NCBI RefSeq assembly: GCF_000259195.1
Contig: NZ_JH650757.1
Coordinates: 275,747-339,746, forward strand
Length of the DNA: 64,000 nucleotides
Direction: 5' to 3'
Origin: Pseudomonas donghuensis
GTDB lineage: Bacteria > Pseudomonadota > Gammaproteobacteria > Pseudomonadales > Pseudomonadaceae
Shown here: piece by piece, positions 36,558 to 45,228 of the stretch
Numbering within the stretch: position 1 is the first letter of the stretch
How the letters are laid out: every line of letters starts with the position of its first letter
Notes under the pieces: generated by a model
Told to the model about the DNA's origin: nothing
Seen by the model: only the letters and a program-made list of their open reading frames with translations
Database searches by the model: none
Made by a program: the position numbers and the translations under genes

Positions 36558-37580
36558 TCAACGCCGCTTGCGGATTGGAACCGGTACCGGGACGTCCAGC
36601 CCGGGCGCGCCCAGCGGGTGGCTGCTGGCGTCGAAAAAGTACAGTGGCAGCTCGGGCATGTCGGCAAAACGCTGCAGGTAGTGCTGCTTCTGGCTGATGA
36701 TCGAGGCGTCGCTCAACGGCCGGATGGCGATGGCCAGGTGCGTCGGGCGCGCCTGCTTGAGCGCCTCCAGCAGATGGCGGTCAGTGCTGTCCAGGTGCTG
36801 GCCGAAGATGCACAGCCCGCCCCGGTGCCCCGCCAGCTCACCGAGGGCCCAACTGAGGTAGTCGGAACTGCGGATGGCCTTGAGCTTGTCGTCGCTGCTG
36901 CTCTCGTTGACGAACAGCGGCACATCGCCCGGGGTGTTGACGGCAAAGCCATCGAGCAACTGGCTGTCGGTGGCACTGCGCTGGCGGGTGCTGCCATCCT
37001 GCTGCTTGAGCAAGTGCAGGCCGCCGTGCAGGTACAGCAGGCGTGTGCCGGGGCTGCGGGTGCGGCGGATATCGAAGTCGCCGTCTTCATCGAACAACTG
37101 CTGAAAGCCTTCCGGTGCCTGGCTGGCGGCCCAATGGCAGATCAGGTCGTAGTTGCTTGAGTAGACGCTCTGGTAATTGCCCAGCTCGCGGTTGATCAGC
37201 AGTAACGTCTGGCTCGGCAGCATGCGCCAAGGGATGTGCACACTGCGAATGGCATGGATCAGCGCTTCCTTGATCGCGTAGTAGCGGTTCAGCGGCGCCG
37301 ACGCGCTGATCGCCAGCGCGGCGTTGATCCGTACCGTAGTGTTCAGGGCACTGAGCACCGGTTCGAACAGCTCGCTGCCCAGCGACTTGAACAGCGCCTG
37401 GTCAGTCAGGCTCAGGGGTTTGTGCCGCACCCGCTGGGCTTCTTCGAACAGCGAAAAATACGTGAAGGGTCGCCACAGCGCACGGCTGGCGCCGTTGCCC
37501 AGCAGCAGGCCGCTGCACGGCTGACTGGCGTTCAGGTCTGGCCAGGGGTGGAGGCTGGCGTCGAGGTCGGCGTGGGGCAT
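36558..37580 (-). CDS. DUF4917 protein with SIR2-like features
   Basis: This 340-residue protein matches what I recall of DUF4917. Its motifs follow a SIR2-like order: LLLGNGASRAL near the N-terminus (nucleotide loop), SNYDLICHW in the middle (like the TxNYD of SIR2 proteins), LYLHGGLHLL (like the LHG of that fold) and IFGQHLDSTDRHLLEALK near the end. An NAD-related function is possible but unproven. ATG 37580 (MPHADLD) is preferred over an upstream TTG. It is a lone minus-strand gene between the first ECF system and glpQ; no TIR, HerA or other defence partner is adjacent. Confidence 0.75.
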   Translation of the reverse strand: MPHADLDASLHPWPDLNASQPCSGLLLGNGASRALWRPFTYFSLFEEAQRVRHKPLSLTDQALFKSLGSELFEPVLSALNTTVRINAALAISASAPLNRYYAIKEALIHAIRSVHIPWRMLPSQTLLLINRELGNYQSVYSSNYDLICHWAASQAPEGFQQLFDEDGDFDIRRTRSPGTRLLYLHGGLHLLKQQDGSTRQRSATDSQLLDGFAVNTPGDVPLFVNESSSDDKLKAIRSSDYLSWALGELAGHRGGLCIFGQHLDSTDRHLLEALKQARPTHLAIAIRPLSDASIISQKQHYLQRFADMPELPLYFFDASSHPLGAPGLDVPVPVPIRKRR

Positions 37581-37692
37581 CGGGCATCTCTGTGGCAGGG
37601 CAGGCAATCGCCGGCGACTTTAGCATGCAACCGGTCTGTCATCAGCGTTGGCGACTATGCTGGATTCGCTGTGCACCAAAGGAAGGCTGAAA

Positions 37693-38763
37693 ATGTTGAA
37701 CGCAATTGGACGTGTGTGTTGCCTGGCGTTGTTGCCGCTGGCGGGGCTTGCCGAAGCCGGGCAGGGCGCCGAGTTGGCCAGGGCTCAGGATATTCCCTAC
37801 CCGGCGGTGATCGCCCATCGCGGCGCGTCTTATGATGCGCCGGAGTCCACGGCACCGGCCTACCGGCTGGCGCGCGAGTTGGGCGCCGACTACCTGGAGC
37901 TGGACCTGCAGCGCTCCAGCGATGGTGTACTGGTTGCCGTGCACGATGACAACCTGCTGCGTACCAGTGATGTTGCCGAGCGCTTTCCCGAGCGCAAGAA
38001 CAGCCCGGTCAGCGCCTTCACCCTGGCCGAACTCAAGTCGCTGGATGTCGGCAGCTGGTTCAACAAGGCTTACCCCGAACGTGCCCGAGCAAGCTTCAAG
38101 GGCCTGAAGATCCAGACCCTCGATGAGGTCATGGCCATCGCCGCGGCTAACCCGCAACACCAGCCGGGCTTGTACATCGAGACCAAGGTGCCAGGCCTGT
38201 TTCCCGGCATCGAAGCTGACCTGAAGAACAGCTTGCAGGCCAAGGGCTGGCTCGCGCGGCCGGGCAAGGTGGTATTGCAGAGCTTCGACCGTAGCAGCCT
38301 GGCGCTGCTGCACCAGCACATGCCCCAGGTGCCCAAGGTGCTGTTGCTGTGGATCGGCAAGGGCAGCATGGAACCGGCCTCGCAGCAGACCTTTGCCGAG
38401 TCCGGCGAGCGCGACAAGGCGGCGTTCTATGCGCGCCAACAACCCAAAGACAAGGCCGAATTCGAGCGCTGGCTGGATTACGCCAAGGCCGATGGGGCCA
38501 TCGGCACCGGACCTTCAGCAGCGCTGACCGAGGGCGGTGCCCAGAGTTACGCCGACCTGGTGCAGCCGTGGATGAACCAGCTGACGCACGACAAGGGCCT
38601 GTTGGTGCACGTGTACACCGTCGATGAGCCGGTGGATTTTCGCAAGGTGCTGGACGCGGGCGTGGACGGCATCTTCAGCAATCGCAGCGGCCAACTGCTG
38701 CGTTACCTGGCCCGGCCCAGTGCCCGCAGCGAGGCGCAGATTCTGCGCGCCGAGGGTTATTGA
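37693..38763 (+). CDS. glpQ: Periplasmic glycerophosphodiester phosphodiesterase
   Basis: This 356-residue GDPD enzyme hydrolyses glycerophosphodiesters to glycerol-3-phosphate and an alcohol. It has a signal peptide (MLNAIGRVCCLALLPLAGLA) and the catalytic set: His42 in AHRGASYDAPEST, Glu69 and Asp71 in LELDLQRSSDG, and His84 in AVHDDNLLRTSD. The late VHVYTVDEPVDF and GVDGIFSN complete the TIM barrel. The start at 37693 has GGAAGG upstream; the longer frame does not. It stands alone between DUF4917 and the LysE gene. Confidence 0.92.
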   Translation: MLNAIGRVCCLALLPLAGLAEAGQGAELARAQDIPYPAVIAHRGASYDAPESTAPAYRLARELGADYLELDLQRSSDGVLVAVHDDNLLRTSDVAERFPERKNSPVSAFTLAELKSLDVGSWFNKAYPERARASFKGLKIQTLDEVMAIAAANPQHQPGLYIETKVPGLFPGIEADLKNSLQAKGWLARPGKVVLQSFDRSSLALLHQHMPQVPKVLLLWIGKGSMEPASQQTFAESGERDKAAFYARQQPKDKAEFERWLDYAKADGAIGTGPSAALTEGGAQSYADLVQPWMNQLTHDKGLLVHVYTVDEPVDFRKVLDAGVDGIFSNRSGQLLRYLARPSARSEAQILRAEGY

Positions 38764-38832
38764 CAGGCGGGCTGGCGCTGCGCGCCTGCCGTAGACTTCG
38801 CGCCTTGCACGGACTTTCAGGACACTGCCTCG

Positions 38833-39471
38833 ATGACCTTTTCACTGCTGCTGGCGGTAATCGCTTCCGGTTTTATCTACGGCATTACTCCGGGGCCCGG
38901 CGTGCTGGCGGTACTCGGCATTGGCGCTGCGCGCGGCCGACGCGCCGGGGCGGGGTTTCTCTGCGGTCATTTGCTGGGGGATGTGCTGTGGTGCAGCACG
39001 GCATTGGTGGCCATCGTCGGCGCACGGCAGATCGGCAACTCGGTGTTCGACATTCTCGGCGTGCTCAGTGGCCTGTACCTGTTCTGGCTGGGCATGCGTG
39101 CCCTGCGTAGCCGCCCGGGCAATGGCGAGGGCGAGCAGGGGCCGGTACGCAAACCGTTCTGGCACGGTGTGGTGTTCGGCCTGACCAATCCCAAGGCCTA
39201 TCCGGTGGCCGTGGCCACGTTCACCGCCTTGCTTTCCAGTCGCGCCGAAACGCTGGACTGGTCAATGCTGCCGGCGCTGATCGCCTTGAGTTTTGTCGGT
39301 GGCCTGCTGGCTTATGCGATTCTCGTCGGTGTGGTCGGTGCCCGCCATGTGCGTACCCTGTACACCCGTTACGAGCTGTGGATCACCCGGGCGTGCGGGG
39401 TGATGTTCATCGGCTTTGCCGTCAATGCCCTGGCCCACGCCTTGCCTGGCCTGTTGCCGCGCAACAGCTGA
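38833..39471 (+). CDS. LysE-family amino acid exporter
   Basis: This 212-residue protein has six hydrophobic segments and the LysE/RhtB signature GITPGPGVLAVLGIGAARGR near residue 18, then GVLSGLYLFWLGMRALRSR and FGLTNPKAYPVAVATF. The family exports amino acids or related metabolites. The substrate is not predictable. It is 69 bases downstream of glpQ on the same strand and may share its transcript. Confidence 0.88.
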   Translation: MTFSLLLAVIASGFIYGITPGPGVLAVLGIGAARGRRAGAGFLCGHLLGDVLWCSTALVAIVGARQIGNSVFDILGVLSGLYLFWLGMRALRSRPGNGEGEQGPVRKPFWHGVVFGLTNPKAYPVAVATFTALLSSRAETLDWSMLPALIALSFVGGLLAYAILVGVVGARHVRTLYTRYELWITRACGVMFIGFAVNALAHALPGLLPRNS

Positions 39472-39499
39472 GGGCTGGCAGAAGGCTATACCGATATGT

Positions 39500-39533
39500 G
39501 AGAATGATATGAATTCCTATTCATGTCATTCTC
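39500..39533. promoter_or_regulatory. 34-bp palindrome with Fur-like hexamers before ECF sigma 2
   Basis: Arms GAGAATGATATGAAT (39500-39514) and ATTCATGTCATTCTC (39519-39533) match at 14 of 15 positions around TCCT. The array of GAGAAT, GATATG and TCATTCTC units suggests overlapping Fur sites. It ends 15 bases before the sigma start, so bound Fur would cover the promoter or start region. Confidence 0.65.
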
Positions 39534-39548
39534 GCACGCCGGACCTTC

Positions 39549-40088
39549 ATGACTTCGCTCTCCACGCCCTGGACCGCTGCTGCCCCGGCCTTGCAGGCGG
39601 TCGTCCACGATCTGCTGGCCAACTATAGCGACCTGCGCCGCTACCTGAGTGGGCGCTTGCGCAATCCGGATGATGCCGCCGACATTGCCCAGTCAAGCTT
39701 TGCCCAGGCCTACGCCCATGCCTTGAACGCCCCGGTGCTCAACGCCCGGGCCCTGCTGTTTCAGGCGGCGCGTAACCTGTGCATCGATCAGTACCGGCGA
39801 CGCAGCAACGAGCTGGCGGCGCTGGAAGACTGGCTGACCCGGGCCGATGCGCTGAGCCCGAGCGTTGAAGAAATCATCATCGCCCGCGAGCAGCTGCAGC
39901 AGTTGATCGAGCGTATCGAACGCATGCCGCGCCTGCGCCGTGAAGTGTTCGTCCGCGTGCGCCTGCACGGCCAGCCCCATCGCCAGGTGTGTGCCGAGCT
40001 GGAACTGTCGGCCAAGGCAGTGGAGCTGCACATCGCCCGGGCGGTGTTCGATTTGTCCGAACTGAGCCTGGCGGCGCGGCATGCCTGA
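39549..40088 (+). CDS. FecI-like ECF sigma factor (system 2)
   Basis: This 179-residue ECF sigma factor has region 2 (NPDDAADIAQSSFAQAYAHA, AARNLCIDQYRRRSNELAAL) and region 4 (RMPRLRREVFVRVRLHGQPH, CAELELSAKAVELHIARAV). It is diverged from system 1, so each should serve its own receptor. A 34-bp Fur-like palindrome precedes it. The FecR gene overlaps its end by 8 bases. Confidence 0.92.
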   Translation: MTSLSTPWTAAAPALQAVVHDLLANYSDLRRYLSGRLRNPDDAADIAQSSFAQAYAHALNAPVLNARALLFQAARNLCIDQYRRRSNELAALEDWLTRADALSPSVEEIIIAREQLQQLIERIERMPRLRREVFVRVRLHGQPHRQVCAELELSAKAVELHIARAVFDLSELSLAARHA

Positions 40089-41049
40089 GTCTTCGCCGGT
40101 ATCAACGCGCAAGGTGCAGCAGGCCCTGACCTACCTGGCCGCACTCAATAGTGACGACCCCGGACGGGTACAGCAGGCGCGTGGGCAACTGGAGCGCTGG
40201 CGCGGTAAAAGCAACGAGCACGAAAAGGCCTGGCAAGAGGCCGAACAACGCTGGCAACTGGTGCATCGGTTGACCCCGCAACTGCGCCCGGCAGTGGCGC
40301 CGGAGCCGCTCAACCTCAGCCGTCGGCGCCTGCTGCGTCAGGGCGGCGGCCTGCTGCTGGCGGTGGTGGGGGCCAGTTGGCTGGGCTGGTTGTGGCGGCG
40401 TACGCCGCAGTTCGATCGCCTGCTGCAAACCGTGCATGCCGAACCGCCACGCGGCGAAACCCTGCCCGATGGTAGCCAGTTGCTGCTGGCCGCCGAAACC
40501 AGCCTGCGCGTCGAGTACAGCAACGGTCTGCGCCAGGTGCGCCTGCTGCATGGCCACGTCTATTTCGACGTGGCGCGCGAGCGCTTGCGACCGTTTGTGA
40601 TCAGCACCCGGCTGGGCGAAGTGCAGGTGCTGGGCACGGCGTTCAGTGTCAGCGATCGCGGTGCTGAGATTCAGGTCGCGGTGGCGCGCGGGCGGGTCGA
40701 GGTGCGTGGCTTGCGTGACGGCTCGCAGGTGTTGCAGGCCGGTGAGCGGATCAGCCTCGATGCGCAAGGCCGATTGCTCCGGCTCAGGTCCGATCCGCAT
40801 GCCGCGCCGGATATCCAGCATTGGCAGCGCGGTTGGTGGTCGTTCACCGAGACGCCGCTGGCCGAGGTGATTGCCGAGGTCAACGCATATGCGCTGCAAC
40901 CGGTAGTGCTGGAGCCCGCCGCGGCACGCCTGCAACTGACCGGCAGCTTCCCCAGCGACCAGCCGGAACTGCTGCTGCAGACGCTGCCGAAAGTCCTTCC
41001 GGTGAGCCTGGTTCAGCAGGGGCAGCAGCGCACCCTGCGATTGCGCTGA
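40081..41049 (+). CDS. FecR-family anti-sigma factor (system 2)
   Basis: This 322-residue protein has the cytoplasmic anti-sigma region (ARGQLERWRGKSNEHEKAWQ), a transmembrane segment at about 88-104 (RQGGGLLLAVVGASWLGWLW) and the periplasmic FecR domain (LPDGSQLLLAAETSLRVEYS, VQVLGTAFSVSDRGAEIQVA). The C-terminal QPVVLEPAAARLQLTGSFPS is the STN-like part that meets the receptor. It is translationally coupled to the sigma gene and lies 69 bases before the receptor. Confidence 0.92.
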   Translation: MPESSPVSTRKVQQALTYLAALNSDDPGRVQQARGQLERWRGKSNEHEKAWQEAEQRWQLVHRLTPQLRPAVAPEPLNLSRRRLLRQGGGLLLAVVGASWLGWLWRRTPQFDRLLQTVHAEPPRGETLPDGSQLLLAAETSLRVEYSNGLRQVRLLHGHVYFDVARERLRPFVISTRLGEVQVLGTAFSVSDRGAEIQVAVARGRVEVRGLRDGSQVLQAGERISLDAQGRLLRLRSDPHAAPDIQHWQRGWWSFTETPLAEVIAEVNAYALQPVVLEPAAARLQLTGSFPSDQPELLLQTLPKVLPVSLVQQGQQRTLRLR

Positions 41050-41050
41050 A

Positions 41051-41086
41051 AAAGTTTTGAGGGGTAACGGCGAAGTGGCCCGTCTT
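41051..41086 (+). promoter_or_regulatory. ECF-sigma promoter of the siderophore receptor
   Basis: A T-rich stretch is followed by TGAGGGGTAACGG and, after nine bases, CGTCTT, repeating the GAGGG...CGTCTTC pattern found before the other receptor. The GAGG-to-CGTC spacing is about 2 bases longer than at 34928-34955. It starts at the FecR stop and ends 32 bases before the receptor ATG. Confidence 0.55.
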
Positions 41087-41118
41087 CATCGCTGAACTCA
41101 CCTCTGCAAGGACAGATC

Positions 41119-43533
41119 ATGTCGCTTCCCCATGCCCGCCCGGCACCCCCTGCGGCTTTCCCCGGTACCCTGCGTCGGCTGGTGCTGGCCTGTGCCCTGG
41201 GCAGCGCCAGCCTGTTGCCACTGACTGGCGTTCACGCCGCCGCCCTGGCTGCTGACGCGCCGGCCCTGAGCTTGAACCTGCCGGGTCAGTCCCTGGAAGC
41301 CGCAGTGCATGCCCTGGCCCGTGAAGCCGGGGTGGCTATCGCTGCCGACAGCCAATTGCTGGCGGGTCGCAGCGCACCGGCATTGCAGGGCCAGTTCACC
41401 TTGCAGCAGGCCTTGCAGCGCGTGCTGGCCAACACTGGCTTGGTCGCCAGTGAAGAGAACGGTGTGATCATCCTGCGCAGCCTGAACAGCGACGGCGCCC
41501 TGACCCTCGGTGAGCTGAACATCAATGCCAGCAGCAATCCCGATGGCCTGCCCGAGGCCTACAGTGGCGGCCAGGTCGCCCGCGGCGCACGCTTGGGCAT
41601 GCTGGGTAATCGCGATGTGATGGAGACACCGTTCAACGTCACTTCCTACACCGCCCAGCACATGGAAAACCAGCAAAGCGGCACGGTTGGCGCGGTGCTG
41701 CGCAACGATCCGTCGATCCGCTTCAGCACCGGCGAAGGTCACGCCTACGAGAACTTCATGATCCGTGGCTACTCCCTTGACTCCACCGAGCTTGCGCTAA
41801 ACGGGTTGTACGGCCTGGCCCCGGATGGCCATGTGCCGACCGAGTTCCTTGAGCGGGTGGAAGTGCTCAAAGGCCCCGGTGCCTTGCTCAATGGCATGGC
41901 ACCCAACGGCGGTGTCGGCGGGGTGATCAACCTGGTGCCCAAGCGCGCCGGCGAAGCGCCGCTGACCCGCCTGACCAGCAGCTACGTGTCCGACGGTTAT
42001 GTCGCTGAACACATCGATCTGAGCCGTCGCCTGGGCGACGAGCAACGCTTGGGCATTCGCTTCAACGGTGTATATGGCAGCGGCGAAACCGGCGTCGACC
42101 AGCAATCCAAGGACCGCACCCTGGCATCGTTGGGCATGGACTATCGCGGCGACGGCTGGAAGCTTGAACTGGATGCCTATGAGAGCCACGAAAAACTTGA
42201 GGACGGCAGCCCGATGATGGCCGGCTTCAGCAAACTGGGCCATGTCACCAAGGCGCCGAAACCGGACACCAACATCCTCGATGGCATTTCCGCCAAGCAA
42301 ATCAGCAAGGCCGTGGTGCTGCGCGGTGAATACGACCTCAACGACGACTGGACCGCCTACGCCAGCGTCGGCAGCGCCCGCACCCGCTACAAGGGTTTTC
42401 TCAACGGCACCCGGGTGATCGTCACCGGTGCCAACGGCGATGCCAGCGGCGAGACCTATAACCAGGCGGGCTACACCCATAGCCTGTCCACCGAAGCCGG
42501 GGTGCGTGGCAACTTCGTCACCGGCCCGGTCAACCACCAGGTGGTATTGAGCACCACCTTGCTGCATCAGGACATCGGCCGCGCCGCCACGGTGACCGGC
42601 AAGAAGTACGTGACCAACATCTACCATCCAGGCAAGCCGATCATTGCCGGTGACATCGGTTCCAGCGACAAGACCGGCGATAACACCCTGTCCAGCTTCG
42701 CCGTCGCCGACACCCTGGGCTTTATCGACGACAAAGTACTGCTGACCCTCGGGGTACGCTCGCAACGAGTGCGGCAGAAGATGAGCAAGCCGGCCTATGA
42801 CGAGCGCGCCCTGACCCCGGCCCTGGGCCTGGTGCTCAAGCCCTGGGATGCGCCGGTGTCGCTGTACGCCAACTACATCGAGGGCCTGACCCAGGGCGGC
42901 ATGGTCACCGACCTTGCCGCCGCCAACTACGGCGAGCAGTTCGCCCCGTACAAGGCCAAGCAGATGGAGGCCGGGGTCAAGTGGGACCTGGGCGATTTCA
43001 CCCACACCCTCAGCGTGTTCCAGATCGAGAAGCCGAGCATGCTCCTGGACCGTGCCAGCAACCGTTACACCGACGATGGCGAGCAGCGTAACCGCGGCGT
43101 GGAATGGAACCTGTTCGGCGCGCTGACCCCGAGCGTGCGCCTGCTTGGTGGCGTCACCTACACCCGTGCCGAACTGACTCGCACCGCCGGCGGTACCTTC
43201 GATGGCAACACCGCCCGGGGTGTGCCGGCCTGGTCGGCCAACCTCGGCGCCGAATGGGACACCCCCTGGGTCCCGGGCCTGACCCTGACCGCACTGGGCA
43301 TCCACAGCAGCTCGCAGTACCTCGACAGTGCCAACGACCTGAAGATCCCGCAGTGGACCCGCTACGACCTTGGCGGTCGCTACAGCACGCGCATCCTCAG
43401 CAAGGATATAGTGCTGCGTGCAAGCCTTGAGAACGTCGAGAACCGCGCCTACTGGGCCGGGGTGTTCAACGACGGCTATGCCACGGTCAGCGAGCCACGC
43501 ACGCTGAAACTTTCCGCCAGCATCGACTTCTGA
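41119..43533 (+). CDS. TonB-dependent siderophore receptor with STN domain
   Basis: This 804-residue outer-membrane transporter has a signal peptide (to about residue 43), an STN signalling domain (LSLNLPGQSLEAAVHALARE through VIILRSL), a plug (MLGNRDVMETPFNVTSYTAQ, NFMIRGYSLDSTELALNGLY, GPGALLNGMAPNGGVGGVIN) and a barrel ending in the aromatic KLSASIDF. It belongs to the FecA/FpvA/FoxA siderophore receptor class. A secreted Fes-like esterase immediately downstream argues for an ester-bearing siderophore such as enterobactin or another catecholate. Expression should depend on the sigma/FecR pair upstream. Confidence 0.93.
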   Translation: MSLPHARPAPPAAFPGTLRRLVLACALGSASLLPLTGVHAAALAADAPALSLNLPGQSLEAAVHALAREAGVAIAADSQLLAGRSAPALQGQFTLQQALQRVLANTGLVASEENGVIILRSLNSDGALTLGELNINASSNPDGLPEAYSGGQVARGARLGMLGNRDVMETPFNVTSYTAQHMENQQSGTVGAVLRNDPSIRFSTGEGHAYENFMIRGYSLDSTELALNGLYGLAPDGHVPTEFLERVEVLKGPGALLNGMAPNGGVGGVINLVPKRAGEAPLTRLTSSYVSDGYVAEHIDLSRRLGDEQRLGIRFNGVYGSGETGVDQQSKDRTLASLGMDYRGDGWKLELDAYESHEKLEDGSPMMAGFSKLGHVTKAPKPDTNILDGISAKQISKAVVLRGEYDLNDDWTAYASVGSARTRYKGFLNGTRVIVTGANGDASGETYNQAGYTHSLSTEAGVRGNFVTGPVNHQVVLSTTLLHQDIGRAATVTGKKYVTNIYHPGKPIIAGDIGSSDKTGDNTLSSFAVADTLGFIDDKVLLTLGVRSQRVRQKMSKPAYDERALTPALGLVLKPWDAPVSLYANYIEGLTQGGMVTDLAAANYGEQFAPYKAKQMEAGVKWDLGDFTHTLSVFQIEKPSMLLDRASNRYTDDGEQRNRGVEWNLFGALTPSVRLLGGVTYTRAELTRTAGGTFDGNTARGVPAWSANLGAEWDTPWVPGLTLTALGIHSSSQYLDSANDLKIPQWTRYDLGGRYSTRILSKDIVLRASLENVENRAYWAGVFNDGYATVSEPRTLKLSASIDF

Positions 43534-43540
43534 GGTGAAC

Positions 43541-45136
43541 ATGCGGACTTTCAGTCAGTGGAGCTGCGCCGTGGCGCTGGCCCTGTGTGTGAGTGGCAAC
43601 GCGATGGCGAACGCCGACAGGCCTCTGCAACCGGGGCAAACCGTCAGCGCCAGCGTTGCCCAGGGGCAACAACCGGTCTGGAGCTTGCAGCTCAAGGCCG
43701 GCGACCTGGTCCAGGGCCGGCTGCAGGGCGATGTCAGCCTGCGCCTGCTCGATGCCCGGGGCCAACCGCTGCGGCTGTTGATCGATGGTCAGGACCAGCC
43801 GCGCGAGTTCATCTTCATCGCCGAGCGCGATGGCGCCTACGGCCTGCGTGCCGAGGTGCTGGCCAACCGGCCGCAGGCAACCTACGCGTTGAGTCTGAAA
43901 CAGGTGATTGCGGCCAGCGAGCAGCAGCGCCGCGCCGTACCGTTGCCGAGCCCGACCCTGCGTGCGCTGCAACAACAGTTGGCCCGGGGGGCGAGCACCG
44001 ATGCGTTCTGGAAGGCGCGTCAGCAACAGGGCACGCCCATGGTCGAAGCCGTGGCGGACAAGCCGGGCATGAGCCTGGTGACCTTCCTCTGGCGCGGTGC
44101 CGAGCACAATGTGCGGGTGTTCGGCGCGCCCTCGGGCAATCACGATGAGCTGCAACGTCTCGGCGACAGTGACGTGTGGTTTCGCAGCTATCTGCTGCCT
44201 TCGTCTGCACGCTTGAGCTATCAACTGGCCCCGGACGTACCGGCGTCGGATGATCGGCGGATGATCCTCGCCAGCACCCGGCGTGACCCGCTGAACCCGA
44301 ACAGCTTTGCTGATGGCAGTGGCGACCCGTACCTGTCGCGCTCGCGCCTGGAACTGCCGGCTGCGCCCGCGCAACCCTGGGTGGCCGAGCGCAAGGATAT
44401 TGCCCGTGGCAGCCTGGAGCGCAAGGTGCTGAGCAGCACCTTGCTGGGCAACCAACGCGATGTCTACCTGTACCGCCCGGCACAGTGGCAGGCGGGGGCT
44501 GAGGGGCAGGGCCTGCTGGTGCTGTTCGATGCGCACGCCTATACGCGCCAGGTGCCGACCCCGACCATTCTCGACAACCTGATCGCCGATGGCTTGATCC
44601 CGCCAACCGCGGCCTTGATCATCGCCAACCCCAGCGACCTCAGCCGCCAGCAGGAGCTGCCGCCGAACCCGCAGTTTGCTCGTTTCATGGCTGAAGAACT
44701 GATGCCCTGGGCACGCCAGCAAGGCCTGGCGGCAGCGGCGCAGCGCACCGTGGTCGCGGGCTCCAGCTACGGAGGCCTGGCCTCGGCCTACATGGGCCTC
44801 AAGCACCCGGAACTGTTCGGCAATGTGCTGAGCCTGTCCGGTTCCTATTGGTGGGGGCAAGAAGGTGAAGAGCCAGGCTGGCTTACCCGCGAGTACGTCA
44901 AGGCGCCCAAGCAACCACTGCGCTTCTACTTGCAGTCGGGCTTGTTCGAAGGGCCGAAAATCCTCGACACCAACCGCCATTTGCGTGATGTATTGCTGGC
45001 CAAGGGATACCCGGTGGAGCAGGTCGAGTACCCGGCCGGGCATGATTACTTGCAATGGCGGGGCAGCTTGCCGTGTGGCTTGATCAGCTTGATCGGCAAG
45101 GCTGCGCAACTGCCGAAAACCTGTCAGCCAGGCTGA
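43541..45136 (+). CDS. Secreted Fes-like siderophore esterase, three domains
   Basis: This 531-residue protein has a signal peptide (about 1-24, ending GNAMA). An extra N-terminal beta domain (about 30-125, QPVWSLQLKAGDLVQGRLQG) precedes a Fes N-terminal domain (about 170-290, VTFLWRGAEHNVRVFGAPSG), followed by a Fes/D-type alpha/beta hydrolase (about 295-520). The catalytic serine is Ser409 in GSSYGG and the histidine is His501 in PAGHDYLQW. It probably hydrolyses a ferric catecholate siderophore in the periplasm, as PfeE does, whereas classical Fes is cytoplasmic. The start is ATG 43541 behind GAGGTG, 7 bases after the receptor stop, so it is co-transcribed with the receptor. Confidence 0.87.
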   Translation: MRTFSQWSCAVALALCVSGNAMANADRPLQPGQTVSASVAQGQQPVWSLQLKAGDLVQGRLQGDVSLRLLDARGQPLRLLIDGQDQPREFIFIAERDGAYGLRAEVLANRPQATYALSLKQVIAASEQQRRAVPLPSPTLRALQQQLARGASTDAFWKARQQQGTPMVEAVADKPGMSLVTFLWRGAEHNVRVFGAPSGNHDELQRLGDSDVWFRSYLLPSSARLSYQLAPDVPASDDRRMILASTRRDPLNPNSFADGSGDPYLSRSRLELPAAPAQPWVAERKDIARGSLERKVLSSTLLGNQRDVYLYRPAQWQAGAEGQGLLVLFDAHAYTRQVPTPTILDNLIADGLIPPTAALIIANPSDLSRQQELPPNPQFARFMAEELMPWARQQGLAAAAQRTVVAGSSYGGLASAYMGLKHPELFGNVLSLSGSYWWGQEGEEPGWLTREYVKAPKQPLRFYLQSGLFEGPKILDTNRHLRDVLLAKGYPVEQVEYPAGHDYLQWRGSLPCGLISLIGKAAQLPKTCQPG

Positions 45137-45141
45137 CAACG

Positions 45142-45158
45142 GGGCTGCTTTGCAGCCC
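45142..45158 (+). terminator. Short hairpin after the esterase gene
   Basis: GGGCTGC and GCAGCCC form a 7-bp stem with a TTT loop, 5 bases beyond the esterase stop. There is no clear T-run, so termination is possible rather than certain. Confidence 0.45.
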
Positions 45159-45159
45159 A

Positions 45160-45228
45160 TCGCCGGCAAGGCCGGCTCCCACAATGGCTCTGCATGCACC
45201 GAACTTGTGGGAGCTGGCCTTGCCAGTG
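45160..45228. repeat. Imperfect inverted REP-like pair
   Basis: The left arm (45160-45183, core CCGGCAAGGCCGGCTCCCACA) and right arm (45206-45228) pair with two mismatches and a one-base difference. The core is the same type as at 20635-20687. It lies between the convergent esterase and SulP genes. Confidence 0.8.
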
